A DNA stretch of 37,508 nt from Acetobacteraceae bacterium (GTDB lineage Bacteria; Pseudomonadota; Alphaproteobacteria; Acetobacterales; Acetobacteraceae): positions 1-37,508 of the forward strand of contig JAIXVH010000385.1 in assembly GCA_027483125.1 (NCBI GenBank), written 5' to 3'. The notes beneath the pieces are model-generated. The model was not told the DNA's origin and ran no database searches. It saw nothing but the letters and a program-made list of their open reading frames with translations. The position numbers were made by a program, and so were the translations under genes. Within the stretch, counting starts at the first letter, position 1, and each line of letters opens with the position of its first letter. Shown here one piece after another: positions 1 through 9,677 of this stretch.

Positions 1-92
1 AGGCGCCCGAGGACGAGGCCTTCGGCATCCACCACCACCCAGGCCTTCTGCACATCGGCAGGCTTGATGGAACGGGTTTGCGTGCTGAGCAT
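1..92 (-). CDS. rplM: 50S ribosomal protein L13, N-terminal part
   Basis: Only the first 30 codons are in the window; the gene continues past the left edge. From the ATG at 92-90 the reading is [11 protein letters not shown], followed by a W-V-V-V-D-A-E-G stretch and L-G-R-L. This matches the start of L13, where a short extended tail precedes the conserved W-x-[LV]-[ID]-D-A-x-G-x-x-L-G-R-L motif. L13 is an early-assembling large-subunit protein, usually followed by rpsI. The gene diverges from the binding-protein gene at 256. The ribosome binding site is weak (GCGAAAGACC). Confidence 0.85.
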   Translation of the reverse strand, partial: MLSTQTRSIKPADVQKAWVVVDAEGLVLGR

Positions 93-167
93 TGGTCTTT
101 CGCCGAGTAGGAAGGTGATAGGCGCGGCATATGCCCGCAAGCCCAGTCAGCGTCAAGCCTTTCTGAT

Positions 168-187
168 GGCGGTATCATAATACCGCC
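168..187. promoter_or_regulatory. Perfect 8-bp palindrome with 4-nt centre
   Basis: GGCGGTAT, then CATA, then ATACCGCC, a perfect inverted repeat in the 163-bp divergent gap between rplM and the binding-protein gene at 256. No T-run follows on either strand, so it does not look like an intrinsic terminator. Its place 69-88 bp upstream of the ATG at 256 fits an operator for that gene, but an RNA hairpin in the rplM leader is also possible. Confidence 0.4.
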
Positions 188-255
188 GCTGACGAAGAAT
201 CCTTGCGCCGCCAGGCCTGCCCCGCCACGCTGCCGCAAAACGACGGGAGGTCCGC

Positions 256-1218
256 ATGTCCATCCATCGCCGCGCCGTGTTGATGGCGCCGCTCGCAGCA
301 CCCGCCTTGGCGCAATCCTGGCCGGCGGGGCAGCAGGTCTCGCTTGTCATTCCCTATTCGGCCGGTGGCGCCTCGGATGTCGTGGGGCGCATCATCCAGG
401 GGGGGCTGCAGAAGCTCGGCGGGACGATCATCCTTGAACACCGCCCCGGCGCCACCACCACGCTCGCGGCGCGGCATGTGAAGGCGGCACGGCCGGATGG
501 CAACACGCTGTTCATGGGGACCATCGCCACCTTTGCTTTGGCGCCCAATTCCTTCCGCAACCCGGGCTACGATCCGCTGGCCGATTTCACGCATCTGACC
601 GAGGTGGTGGAATCCATCTCGGTGCTGGTGGCGCATCCGCGCTGGCAGAGCCTGGCGCAGCTGCTGGAGGCCGCACGCGCCAGGCCCGGCCAGCTCTCCT
701 ATGCCAGCTGGGGCGTCGGCAGCACGGCGCATCTGCCGATGCTGGAACTGCTGGGTCGCGCCAATGCCGATATGCTGCATGTGCCCTATAACGGCGCGCC
801 GCCGGCGCTGACCGACACCATCGCCGGCCGCACCGATGCGATGATCGTGCTGCTGGCCGCGGGCCGCGCGCAGATCGAGGCCGGGCGCGTGCGACCGCTG
901 GGCATGGTCAGCGGCACGCGCAATGATGCGCTGCCCGGCGTGCCCACCATCGCCGAGCAGGGCTTCGAAGGCTTCCGCCATTCCGGCTGGTTCAGCCTGC
1001 AAGCCCCGCCCGGCCTGCCGGTCGCTATCGCCGAACGCATCCGTGCCGCCATGCGCGAGCAGCTGGCCGACCCCGAGGTGCAGCGCATCTGCGCGCAGAA
1101 TGGCCTGGCGCCGACGCTGCCCGAGCAGCAGGGCGAGGCACCGATGCGCGCGCGCATCACGCGTGAGCTGGTGCAGTTCCGCGAGCTGATGGCGCGGGCA
1201 GGCTTGCAGCCGGAGTAG
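256..1218 (+). CDS. Bug-type (TTT family) periplasmic substrate-binding protein
   Basis: This 320-residue protein starts with a signal peptide (M-S-I-H-R-R, a hydrophobic stretch, A-L-A-Q near residue 20). The mature part opens with V-S-L-V-I-P-Y-S-A-G-G-A-S-D, the hallmark of Bug/TctC receptors, in which the P-x-x-x-G-G-x-x-D loop contacts a carboxylate ligand. Other family marks are E-H-R-P-G-A (the ENRPGA position), H-V-P-Y-N-G near residue 176 and V-P-T-I-A-E-Q-G near 232. The ATG at 256 has GGGAGG upstream. Bug proteins capture organic acids for tripartite tricarboxylate transporters; no tctA or tctB lies nearby, so it is an orphan receptor. The dehydratase starts 32 bp downstream on the same strand, suggesting the ligand is that enzyme's substrate or a precursor. 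Confidence 0.9.
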   Translation: MSIHRRAVLMAPLAAPALAQSWPAGQQVSLVIPYSAGGASDVVGRIIQGGLQKLGGTIILEHRPGATTTLAARHVKAARPDGNTLFMGTIATFALAPNSFRNPGYDPLADFTHLTEVVESISVLVAHPRWQSLAQLLEAARARPGQLSYASWGVGSTAHLPMLELLGRANADMLHVPYNGAPPALTDTIAGRTDAMIVLLAAGRAQIEAGRVRPLGMVSGTRNDALPGVPTIAEQGFEGFRHSGWFSLQAPPGLPVAIAERIRAAMREQLADPEVQRICAQNGLAPTLPEQQGEAPMRARITRELVQFRELMARAGLQPE

Positions 1219-1250
1219 CGCGAGCCGCGCATTGGACGCAGACTGCGCGA

Positions 1251-2945
1251 ATGACGAACGAACCCCAGGGCTTGGCCCGCAATGCCTCCAACTATGGCGA
1301 CCGGGAGCTGGCGCTCTATCTGCGCCGCTCCTTCGCCGCCTCGATGGGCTATTCGCGCGATGCGCTGTCCCGCCGCACCGTCGGCATTGCGGATACCGCA
1401 TCCGACCTCAACAACTGCCACCGCTCCATCCCCGATCTGATCGAGGCGGTGAAGCGCGGTGTCATGCTGGAAGGCGGCCTGCCGCTGGCCTTCCCGACGG
1501 TGTCGCTCTGCGAGCCGTCGCTCACACCCTGCTCCATGCATTTCCGCAACCTGATGGCACTCGACACCGAGGCGATGGTCAGCGCGCAGCCCCTGGATGC
1601 CGTGGTGCTGGTGGGCGGTTGCGACAAGACCGTGCCGGCGCAGCTGATGGCCGCGATTTCCGCCGATGTGCCGGCGGTGATGCTGGTCACCGGGCCGATG
1701 TCGGCCAATCGCTACATGGGCGAGAGGCTTGCGGCCTGCACGGATTGCCGCCGTTTCTGGTCGCAATACCGCGCCGGCAATGTCAGCGCCGAGCGCATCG
1801 CCGTCATCGAGGAACAGCTGGCCGCGACCGCGGGCACCTGCGGCGTGATGGGCACCGCCAGCACCATGGCCTGTGTGGTGGCCGCCATGGGCTTCATGCC
1901 GTTGGAAGGTGCGAGCGCACCGGCCGTGCATGCCGACCGCCTGCGCATCGCCGAGGCCGCGGGGCGGCTGTGCATGTCCAAGACGCTGCGCCGCCCTTCG
2001 CAGGTGATGAGCCTGAAGGCGCTGGAGAACGGCATGCGCGTGATCCTGGCCTTGGGCGGTTCCACCAATGCCGTGGTGCACCTGGCCGCGATCGCCGGCC
2101 GTGCTGGGCTGGAATTCGACCTCAAGCGCTTCGATGCGATGAGCGACGAGACGCCTGTCCTGGTGGACCTGAAGCCCACCGGCGATGGCTATATGGAGGA
2201 TTTCCACTTCGCCGGCGGCATGCGCGCGCTGCTGTGGGAATTGCGCGACCTGCTGCACCTGGACGCGACCGACTATGAAGGTCGCACCCTCGGCGAACGC
2301 ATCGGCGAGACCGCGCCTTGGGTGGACCGCACCTATGTCCGTGCGCGCGAAACGCCGGTCTCACCGGTGGGTGGGCTGGTCACACTCTATGGCTCGCTGG
2401 CGCCGGATGGCGCCATCCTCAAGCGCAGTGCCGCCACCGAATCGCTGTTCGAGCACGAGGCGGAATGCCTGGTCTTCGACGGGCTGGAGGATCTGGCCGC
2501 CCGCATCGATCGCGACGACCTGCCGGTGACCAAGGACACCATCCTGATCCTGAAGAATGCCGGCCCGCTCTCGCCCTATGGGATGCCCGAGGCGGGGCAC
2601 CTGCCCATTCCGCAGAAGCTGGCGCGGGCCGGTGTGAAGGACATGGTGCGCATGTCCGATTGCCGGATGTCGGGCACCGCCTATGGCACGGTGGTGCTGC
2701 ACATAGCGCCGGAGGCGGCGGCGGGCGGCCCGCTGGCGCTGGTGGAAAGCGGCGATCGCGTGCGGCTGTCGATCAAGAACCGCAGCCTGGATCTGCTGGT
2801 GGATGAGGCGGTGCTGGCCACGCGCCGCGCCCAATGGACACCGCGCGCAAGGCCCGCGCGCGGCTGGGACCGCCTGGTGCATGACCAGGTGTTGCAGGCG
2901 CCGCGCGGCGCGGATCTGCGCTTCCTGACCGCGTCCGGCGAGTAG
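1251..2945 (+). CDS. IlvD/Edd-family dehydratase, probably acting on a sugar acid
   Basis: This 564-residue protein belongs to the Fe-S dihydroxy-acid / sugar-acid dehydratase family. Three candidate cluster cysteines lie in conserved motifs: C56 (N-N-C-H-R-S), C124 (G-G-C-D-K-T, where K126 matches the Mg-binding carbamylated lysine) and C197 (A-G-T-C-G-V-M-G-T-A-S-T). The C-terminal motif S-D-C-R-M-S-G-T-A-Y-G-T is typical of L-arabinonate/D-xylonate-type members rather than biosynthetic IlvD, so I favour dehydration of a hydroxylated sugar acid to a 2-keto-3-deoxy acid. The ATG at 1251 lies 32 bp after the binding-protein gene, suggesting cotranscription. The stop directly abuts the stop of the convergent gene. 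The exact substrate cannot be read from sequence. Confidence 0.88.
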   Translation: MTNEPQGLARNASNYGDRELALYLRRSFAASMGYSRDALSRRTVGIADTASDLNNCHRSIPDLIEAVKRGVMLEGGLPLAFPTVSLCEPSLTPCSMHFRNLMALDTEAMVSAQPLDAVVLVGGCDKTVPAQLMAAISADVPAVMLVTGPMSANRYMGERLAACTDCRRFWSQYRAGNVSAERIAVIEEQLAATAGTCGVMGTASTMACVVAAMGFMPLEGASAPAVHADRLRIAEAAGRLCMSKTLRRPSQVMSLKALENGMRVILALGGSTNAVVHLAAIAGRAGLEFDLKRFDAMSDETPVLVDLKPTGDGYMEDFHFAGGMRALLWELRDLLHLDATDYEGRTLGERIGETAPWVDRTYVRARETPVSPVGGLVTLYGSLAPDGAILKRSAATESLFEHEAECLVFDGLEDLAARIDRDDLPVTKDTILILKNAGPLSPYGMPEAGHLPIPQKLARAGVKDMVRMSDCRMSGTAYGTVVLHIAPEAAAGGPLALVESGDRVRLSIKNRSLDLLVDEAVLATRRAQWTPRARPARGWDRLVHDQVLQAPRGADLRFLTASGE

Positions 2946-3926
2946 CTACCGCTCCAGCCGAACGCCGGTGCGCTGCACCACCTCCTGGTAGCGGCGCACT
3001 TCGCTTTCCAGGAAGGCGCGCGTGGTTTCCGGCGTGTTGGGCTGCGTCCAGATGCGCACGCCGGCGGTCAGGAAACGCTCGGCCAGTGCGGGCTCGCCGA
3101 TGGCAGCGACCAACGCCGCGTTCAGCCGCGCGAGCACGGGCGCAGGCATGCCGGGCGGGCCGATGATCATGTTCCAGGTGGTCAGCTCAAAGCCCGGCAG
3201 CGCGCCTTCGGCCAGGGTCGGCAGGTCGGGGAAGGCGGGGAAGCGGTCGCGGCTGGTGACTGCCAGGCCGCGCACCAGGCCGGAGCGGATTTGTTCGGCA
3301 GCACTCGCCAGCACGGCGATGCCGAACTGGCCCTCGCCCTGGTGGATGGCGGTCAGCATTAGGCCGCCGCTGCGATAGGGCACATGGGTGAAGCGGTTGT
3401 TCAACTGCGTGGCCAGCATCTCCACGCCCAGATGCGGGATGGAGCCGACGCCGGAGGTGGCATAGGCCAGTTCTTCCGGCCGCGCCCCGCGCAGGCGGGC
3501 GATGGCCTCGGCGGCGGTGGTGCCGGGGAAGCGCGGGTTGGTGATCAGCACCATGGGTGCCACGCCGATCATGCCGACTTGCGTGAAGTCGCGCACCGGG
3601 TCGAATGGCGTCCCGCCTTGCAGCGCGGCCGGAGCGATGGCGTGGGACGACACTTCGATCAGCATCAGCGTGTGGCCATCAGGCGCCTGCCGCCGCAGCC
3701 AGTCGCCGGCCACCGTGCCGGATGCGCCGGGGCGGTTCTCCACCACGATGCGCGCGCCGCCGCCGATATGGTGCGCCAGGCGTTCGCTCAGCAGGCGGGC
3801 GGCGATATCGGTGGAGCCGCCAGGCGCGAACCCCACCGAGAGCGAGATGCTGCGCTCAGGGAAGGTCTGGGCAAGGGCGGCGAATGGTGCGCACAGCAGC
3901 GCGCAGAGAAGGGCAAGGCGACGCAT
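2946..3926 (-). CDS. Bug-type (TTT family) periplasmic substrate-binding protein
   Basis: This is a second Bug/TctC receptor, 326 residues from the ATG at 3926, which is preceded by GGGAGG with good spacing; an in-frame ATG nine codons upstream lacks such a site. A signal peptide (M-R-R-L-A-L-L to A-L-A-Q, about 20 residues) precedes I-S-L-S-V-G-F-A-P-G-G-S-T-D. V-E-N-R-P-G-A-S-G-T, H-V-P-Y-R-S-G-G and L-P-T-L-A-E-G follow in the family order. It is in line with and downstream of the SDR gene (gap of 47 bp), so the two probably form an operon. It is only moderately like the receptor at 256, so this is probably not a recent tandem duplication. Confidence 0.9.
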   Translation of the reverse strand: MRRLALLCALLCAPFAALAQTFPERSISLSVGFAPGGSTDIAARLLSERLAHHIGGGARIVVENRPGASGTVAGDWLRRQAPDGHTLMLIEVSSHAIAPAALQGGTPFDPVRDFTQVGMIGVAPMVLITNPRFPGTTAAEAIARLRGARPEELAYATSGVGSIPHLGVEMLATQLNNRFTHVPYRSGGLMLTAIHQGEGQFGIAVLASAAEQIRSGLVRGLAVTSRDRFPAFPDLPTLAEGALPGFELTTWNMIIGPPGMPAPVLARLNAALVAAIGEPALAERFLTAGVRIWTQPNTPETTRAFLESEVRRYQEVVQRTGVRLER

Positions 3927-3973
3927 GGAATCCTCCCGATTTTTCGGAAGCATAGTCGCCTTGCCGCCCGGCG

Positions 3974-4723
3974 TCAGCCGCGCCCTTCGAAGGGCATCTT
4001 GGTCGCCTTGATGGTCATGGTGAAGACGTTGGAATCCAGGCTCAGGCTGTCCATGAACACCACCGCCTTGCCGATATCATCCACATCTATCGTGGGTTCG
4101 GGCTTCAACTCGCCATTGGCCTGTTTCACGCCGCGCTGCATGCGCTGCGTCATCGGCGTGGCGGCATTGCCGATATCGATCTGGCCGGCGGCGATGTTGT
4201 ATTTGCGCCCATCCAGCGCCAGGCATTTCGTCAGGCCCGTGATGGCGTGCTTGGTGGCCGTGTAGGGAATGCTGTCGGGCCGCGGCGTGTGCGCGCTGAT
4301 GCTGCCGTTGTTGATGATGCGACCTCCCTGCGGCGACTGCTCCTTCATCATGCGGAAGGCGGCCTGGGCGCAGAAGAAGCTGCCGTTCAGGTTCACGCCC
4401 ACGATCTCCAGCCATTTCTCGCGCGGCAGGTCTTCCAGCAGCACACCGGGCGCGTTCATGCCGGCATTGTTGAACAGCAGGTCCAGCCGGCCCCAGCGCT
4501 GCGCGATGGCGGCAAACAGCGCATCGACCTGTTCGGGCACCGCGACATCGGCGCTGAAGGGCAGGGCGTCCACATCCGCGCCGGCCATGCTGGCGGTTTC
4601 CTGCAACGCGTCCAGCCTGCGGCCGGCCAGTGCGACCGCATAACCCGCGTTGAACAATGCCAGCGCGGCGGCGCGCCCCACGCCGGTGCCGGCGCCTGTG
4701 ACCAATGCGATGCGCTTCGCCAT
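3974..4723 (-). CDS. SDR-family NAD(P)-dependent oxidoreductase
   Basis: This is a classical short-chain dehydrogenase of 249 residues. The nucleotide-binding T-G-A-G-T-G-V-G covers residues 9-16, N-N-A-G residues 85-88, an active-site serine lies in N-G-S-I-S (141-143), and the catalytic Y154-x-x-x-K158 sits in [12 protein letters not shown] at 33-36 may suit NADPH, but this is not decisive. The start has GGGAGG upstream. The gene diverges from the amidohydrolase at 4833 and precedes a Bug receptor. A sugar-acid or hydroxy-acid dehydrogenase role in the same pathway is likely by context only. Confidence 0.88.
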   Translation of the reverse strand: MAKRIALVTGAGTGVGRAAALALFNAGYAVALAGRRLDALQETASMAGADVDALPFSADVAVPEQVDALFAAIAQRWGRLDLLFNNAGMNAPGVLLEDLPREKWLEIVGVNLNGSFFCAQAAFRMMKEQSPQGGRIINNGSISAHTPRPDSIPYTATKHAITGLTKCLALDGRKYNIAAGQIDIGNAATPMTQRMQRGVKQANGELKPEPTIDVDDIGKAVVFMDSLSLDSNVFTMTIKATKMPFEGRG

Positions 4724-4748
4724 CCGGCGATCCTCCCTGTCGATGTCG

Positions 4749-4816
4749 CGGGCAGATTGCGTCGCGCCGCGAGGCGCGCAGATTGCGCTGGTCGTGCGCG
4801 GGCCGCAATCTGCCCG
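4749..4816. promoter_or_regulatory. Triple operator-like array in divergent promoter
   Basis: The 10-mer GCAGATTGCG occurs at 4752-4761 and 4778-4787, and inverted as CGCAATCTGC at 4804-4813. The three starts are spaced exactly 26 bp apart. The outer copies extend to a perfect 13-bp inverted repeat (CGGGCAGATTGCG at 4749-4761 against 4804-4816). The array fills the gap between the divergent SDR gene and the amidohydrolase, so it probably binds a regulator controlling both. A one-mismatch copy, GCAGACTGCG, ends 3 bp before the dehydratase ATG (1238-1247). Confidence 0.6.
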
Positions 4817-4832
4817 GATGACGGAGGAAGCG

Positions 4833-5696
4833 ATGGACTATACCTGCGCGCCCGCGCTCGAAGTCACAGGCCAGCCGCGCTGGCGCGCGCCCGATGGCGC
4901 CTGCGACTGCCATTTCCACATCTTCGGCCCCTATGACCGCTACCCGCTGAGTGCTGCGCGCCCCTACACGCCGCCGCCGGCGACCATCCCGCATTACCTG
5001 ACGGCGGCGCGCGCGCTGGGGCTGACGCGCTTCATCATCGTGCAGGCCAGCGTCTATGGCACTGACAATGCCGTCACGCTGGATGCGGTGGATGGCCTGG
5101 GGGCGGCGAATGCCCGCGCAGTCGTGGTGGTCGATGACAGCGTGGACGATGCGGCGCTGCGCGCCATGCATGCGCGCGGCGCGCGCGGCGTGCGGTTCAA
5201 TGCGGTTTCGGGCAATGGCACGCCGCTGGAGCAGTTGCGCGCACTGGCGCGCCGCATCGCGCCGCTGGGCTGGCATATCCAGATCTACGCCAAGGGCGCT
5301 GGGATGGTCGATCTCGCGCCCGTGCTGGCGGAACTGCCGGTGCCGATCGTGCTTGACCATATGGGCGGCGCGCCCGCGGTCGAGGGGCCTAACGGCCCGG
5401 TCGTGCGCGCCGTGTTGCGGCTGCTGGAAAACGGCCGCACCTGGATCAAGCTTTCCGGCTATCGCTCCAGCGCGGCACCTTGGACCGACCTTGCGCCGCT
5501 GGCGCAGCGCTACATTGCGGAAGCCGCGCATCGCTGCGTCTGGGGCACCGACTGGCCGCATACGCAGATCGCGCGGCCCGAGGACATGCTGGATGACGCG
5601 ATGCTGTTCGACTGGCTGGGCGATTGGGCGTCAGATGACACCACCCGCCAGCGGATTCTCGTGGAAAATCCATCGCTTCTCTATTTCTCGCCGTAA
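4833..5696 (+). CDS. Amidohydrolase family 2 (lactonase / decarboxylase type)
   Basis: This protein has 287 residues from the ATG at 4833, preceded by GGAGGAAGCG; an ATG 15 bp upstream has no Shine-Dalgarno. It is a TIM-barrel amidohydrolase of the PF04909 type. Near the N-terminus is [10 protein letters not shown] with the H-x-H metal motif, in the middle I-V-L-D-H-M-G-G, and near the C-terminus W-G-T-D-W-P-H-T with the metal-binding Asp. This pattern and length match 2-pyrone-4,6-dicarboxylate hydrolase and galactarolactone isomerase-like enzymes. With a sugar-acid dehydratase and Bug receptors nearby, a lactone of a sugar di-acid is a reasonable substrate guess, but an aromatic-pathway lactone cannot be excluded. 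Confidence 0.85.
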   Translation: MDYTCAPALEVTGQPRWRAPDGACDCHFHIFGPYDRYPLSAARPYTPPPATIPHYLTAARALGLTRFIIVQASVYGTDNAVTLDAVDGLGAANARAVVVVDDSVDDAALRAMHARGARGVRFNAVSGNGTPLEQLRALARRIAPLGWHIQIYAKGAGMVDLAPVLAELPVPIVLDHMGGAPAVEGPNGPVVRAVLRLLENGRTWIKLSGYRSSAAPWTDLAPLAQRYIAEAAHRCVWGTDWPHTQIARPEDMLDDAMLFDWLGDWASDDTTRQRILVENPSLLYFSP

Positions 5697-5705
5697 GGGG
5701 CTTTA

Positions 5706-5728
5706 ATTCGGACGCCAAAGGTCCTATT
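5706..5728. promoter_or_regulatory. Candidate Rrf2-type operator of the suf operon
   Basis: An imperfect dyad, GGAC-N7-GTCC (5710-5724), flanked by A/T-rich AATTC and TATTT, lies 33 bp upstream of the rrf2 ATG. Rrf2/IscR-type regulators bind dyads with similar half-site spacing, so autoregulation is plausible. The sequence does not strictly match the E. coli IscR type 1 consensus. Confidence 0.4.
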
Positions 5729-5756
5729 TGCCGGTCATCACAGCCGGAGACGGGCC

Positions 5757-6197
5757 ATGCTGCGATTGTCGAAGCTCACCGACTACGGTGTCGTGGTGCT
5801 TTCGCGCCTCGCCGGCACCGGGGCGCGTGTGGCTGCGGTGCCGGAACTGGCGCTGACCACTGGCCTGCCAGAACCCACTGTGGCGAAGGTTCTCAAGACC
5901 TTGGCGCAGGCGGGCTTCGTGGACAGCACCCGCGGTGCGCGCGGCGGCTACCGCCTGGCCCGCGCGCTGGAGGATATTCCGCTCGCCGAAGTGATCGTCG
6001 CCTTCGAAGGCCCGATCGCGCTGACCGCCTGCGTGGATGGCGCGACCGGAGGGTGTGAATCCGCCGGCCTCTGCCCAGTTCATGGCCGCTGGGACCCGGT
6101 CAACCGAGCTGTGCGCGAGGCGCTGACCAGGATCACGGTTGCCGACCTTGCCAGCCCCAATGCCTTCGTTGAAACCCGCGCGCCCGCCTATACCTGA
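5757..6197 (+). CDS. Rrf2-family Fe-S regulator of the SUF operon
   Basis: This 146-residue protein opens with [15 protein letters not shown], the signature of Rrf2/IscR winged-helix proteins. The recognition region follows ([13 protein letters not shown], then R-G-A-R-G-G-Y-R-L). Three cysteines, C92, C100 and C106, sit where IscR carries its [2Fe-2S] ligands (92, 98, 104), with a two-residue longer first spacing. It should sense Fe-S status and set expression of the operon it heads; sufB starts 8 bp after its stop. This arrangement is common in alphaproteobacterial SUF loci. Whether it represses or activates is not visible from sequence. Confidence 0.92.
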   Translation: MLRLSKLTDYGVVVLSRLAGTGARVAAVPELALTTGLPEPTVAKVLKTLAQAGFVDSTRGARGGYRLARALEDIPLAEVIVAFEGPIALTACVDGATGGCESAGLCPVHGRWDPVNRAVREALTRITVADLASPNAFVETRAPAYT

Positions 6198-6205
6198 GGA
6201 ACACT

Positions 6206-7701
<1,496 letters not shown>

Positions 7702-7702
<1 letters not shown>

Positions 7703-8442
7703 TGTTGAAGATCGAAGGGCTGACCGCCGAGATCGATGGCAAGACGATCCTGAACGGGATCGACCTGGAACTGCCGACCGGCGAAGTGCACGCCATCATG
7801 GGGCCGAACGGCTCGGGCAAGTCCACGCTGTCCTATGTGCTCTCCGGCCGCGAGGGCTATGAGGTGACGGGCGGCTCCGTGACCTTCAACGGCATCGACA
7901 TTCTGGCGATGGAGCCGGAGGAGCGTGCGGCCACCGGCCTGTTCCTGGCCTTCCAGTACCCGGTCGAATTGCCCGGCGTGGGCAACGCGAATTTCCTGCG
8001 CACCGCGCTGAACGCGCAGCGCCGCGCGCGCGGCGAGCCGGAAGTGGATGCCATGCAGTTCCTCAAGCTCGCGCGCGCCAAGATGAAGGCGCTGAACATG
8101 CCCGAGGACATGCTCAAGCGCGGCGTGAATGTCGGTTTCTCCGGCGGCGAGAAGAAGCGCAATGACGTGCTGCAGATGGCGCTGCTGGAACCCAAGCTCG
8201 CCATCCTGGACGAAACCGATAGCGGCCTTGATATCGACGCGCTGAAGATCGTGGCCGATGGCGTGAATGCGCTGCGCGGGCCGGCGTTTTCCGCGCTGGT
8301 CATCACCCATTACCAGCGGCTGCTGAACTACATCGTGCCCGATCGCGTGCATGTGCTGATGGGCGGGCGCATCACCCGCTCCGGCGGCCCGGAACTGGCG
8401 CATGAGCTGGAAGCGCAGGGCTACGGGCAGGCCGCGGCATGA
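7702..8442 (+). CDS. sufC: Fe-S cluster assembly ATPase SufC
   Basis: This ABC-type ATPase of 246 residues starts at the ATG at 7702, not the in-frame TTG just before it. Walker A G-P-N-G-S-G-K-S-T is at 34-42. The SufC-specific signature F-S-G-G-E-K-K-R-N and Walker B L-A-I-L-D-E-T-D-S-G-L-D-I-D are intact. It powers conformational changes in SufBC2D and has no membrane partner. It overlaps sufB by one base and sufD by four (ATGA), so translation is probably coupled. AGGGGAG lies upstream of the start. Confidence 0.97.
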
Positions 8443-9677
8443 ACGCCATCACCCCGATCAACAACGCCGCGAATTTCCTTCGCCGCGCGGAGGGGCTGTC
8501 CGCGCCGGGATGGGCAGTGGCACTCCGCGCGGCCGGCCGGGACGCGCTGGCCGCCCGCGGCATGCCCACGCGCCGCGCCGAGGCGTTCAAATACACCGAC
8601 CTGGCGCCGGTGCTGAATGCGGGTTTCGTGGCACCCACCGGCTCGCGCAATGTGCCGCCGATGCCCGCGCAGCGTGGCCGCGCGCGACTGGTCTTCGTGG
8701 ATGGCGTGCTGCGCGGTGATCTCTCGACGCTGCCGCCGCGGCCGCTGTCGGACATGGCCGCCGTTCTAGGCGCGCTGACCACGCCGGATACGCAGCCCAT
8801 CACCGCGCTGAATGCGTCCTTCGCCGAGGACGGCCTGGTGCTGGAGATTCCGGCCGGCGAGGATGCCGGGCTTGTCGAACTGCTCAGCATCGTGACGGAT
8901 GGCGCGATCGCCTTTCATCCGCGGCACATCATCCGCCTGGGCGCGGGCGCGAAGCTGGCCTTGCTGGACACCGCCCAGGGCGCGGATGGCATCGCCTATC
9001 TGCACAACCCGGTCTTCGAGGTGTCGCTGGCCGAGGGCGCCACGCTTGCGCATGTGCGCGTGCAGGCCGAAGGGCGCGCGGCGTTCCATCTGTCCTCCGT
9101 GCATGCGGCGATCGGCGCGGGTGCCACCTATGACAACTTCACGCTGAACGCCGGCGGGCGCATCGCGCGCAATGAAATCCACGCCGCGCTGAACGGCGCG
9201 CAGGGCGCCTGCCACATGAATGGCGCGCAACTCGGCACCGATGGCCAGGTGGTGGACACGACCACGGTGCTGCATCACGCGGCCCCCGATTGCGCCTCGC
9301 GCCAGACCTACAAGACCGTGCTGAAGGGCCGCGCGCGTGGCGTCTTCCAGGGCAAGATCTTCGTGGCGCAGGTGGCCCAGCGCACCGATGGCTACCAGAT
9401 GAACCAGGCGCTGCTGCTGTCGGAAGACGCTGAGATGGACAGCAAGCCGCAGCTGGAAATCTACGCCGATGACGTGAAGTGCAGCCATGGCGCCACGGTC
9501 GGCGCGCTGGATGCCGAGCAGCTCTTCTACCTGCGCGCCCGCGGCATTCCGGCCGATGAGGCGCGCGCCATGCTGGTCGAGGCCTTCCTGACTGAAGCCG
9601 TGGATGGCGTAGCCAACGAAGAATGCCGCGCCGCACTCGATGAAGCGGTGCGCAGCTGGTGGGCGCGGGAAGCGTGA
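8439..9677 (+). CDS. sufD: Fe-S cluster assembly protein SufD
   Basis: This 412-residue SufB paralogue is the third member of the SufBC2D scaffold. The N-terminal part has R-R-A-E-A-F-K-Y-T-D-L, typical of SufD. The C-terminal beta-helix and tail carry the conserved Q-T-Y-K-T-V-L-K-G-R-A-R-G-V-F-Q-G-K, then D-D-V-K-C-S-H-G-A-T-V-G and L-F-Y-L-R-A-R-G-I. The start overlaps the sufC stop (ATGA) and the stop overlaps the sufS ATG by one base. The N-terminal half is more divergent than the C-terminal half, as usual for SufD. Confidence 0.95.
   Translation: MNAITPINNAANFLRRAEGLSAPGWAVALRAAGRDALAARGMPTRRAEAFKYTDLAPVLNAGFVAPTGSRNVPPMPAQRGRARLVFVDGVLRGDLSTLPPRPLSDMAAVLGALTTPDTQPITALNASFAEDGLVLEIPAGEDAGLVELLSIVTDGAIAFHPRHIIRLGAGAKLALLDTAQGADGIAYLHNPVFEVSLAEGATLAHVRVQAEGRAAFHLSSVHAAIGAGATYDNFTLNAGGRIARNEIHAALNGAQGACHMNGAQLGTDGQVVDTTTVLHHAAPDCASRQTYKTVLKGRARGVFQGKIFVAQVAQRTDGYQMNQALLLSEDAEMDSKPQLEIYADDVKCSHGATVGALDAEQLFYLRARGIPADEARAMLVEAFLTEAVDGVANEECRAALDEAVRSWWAREA

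Noticed and set aside
786-2258. 490-codon open frame on the - strand
   Set aside because: Antisense to the Bug receptor and dehydratase genes, with His/Gln/Arg-rich composition typical of GC-rich shadows.
1251-2945. Calling the dehydratase ilvD (branched-chain amino acid synthesis)
   Set aside because: The C-terminal S-D-C-R-M-S-G-T motif and the Bug-receptor context fit the sugar-acid branch; no other ilv gene is near.
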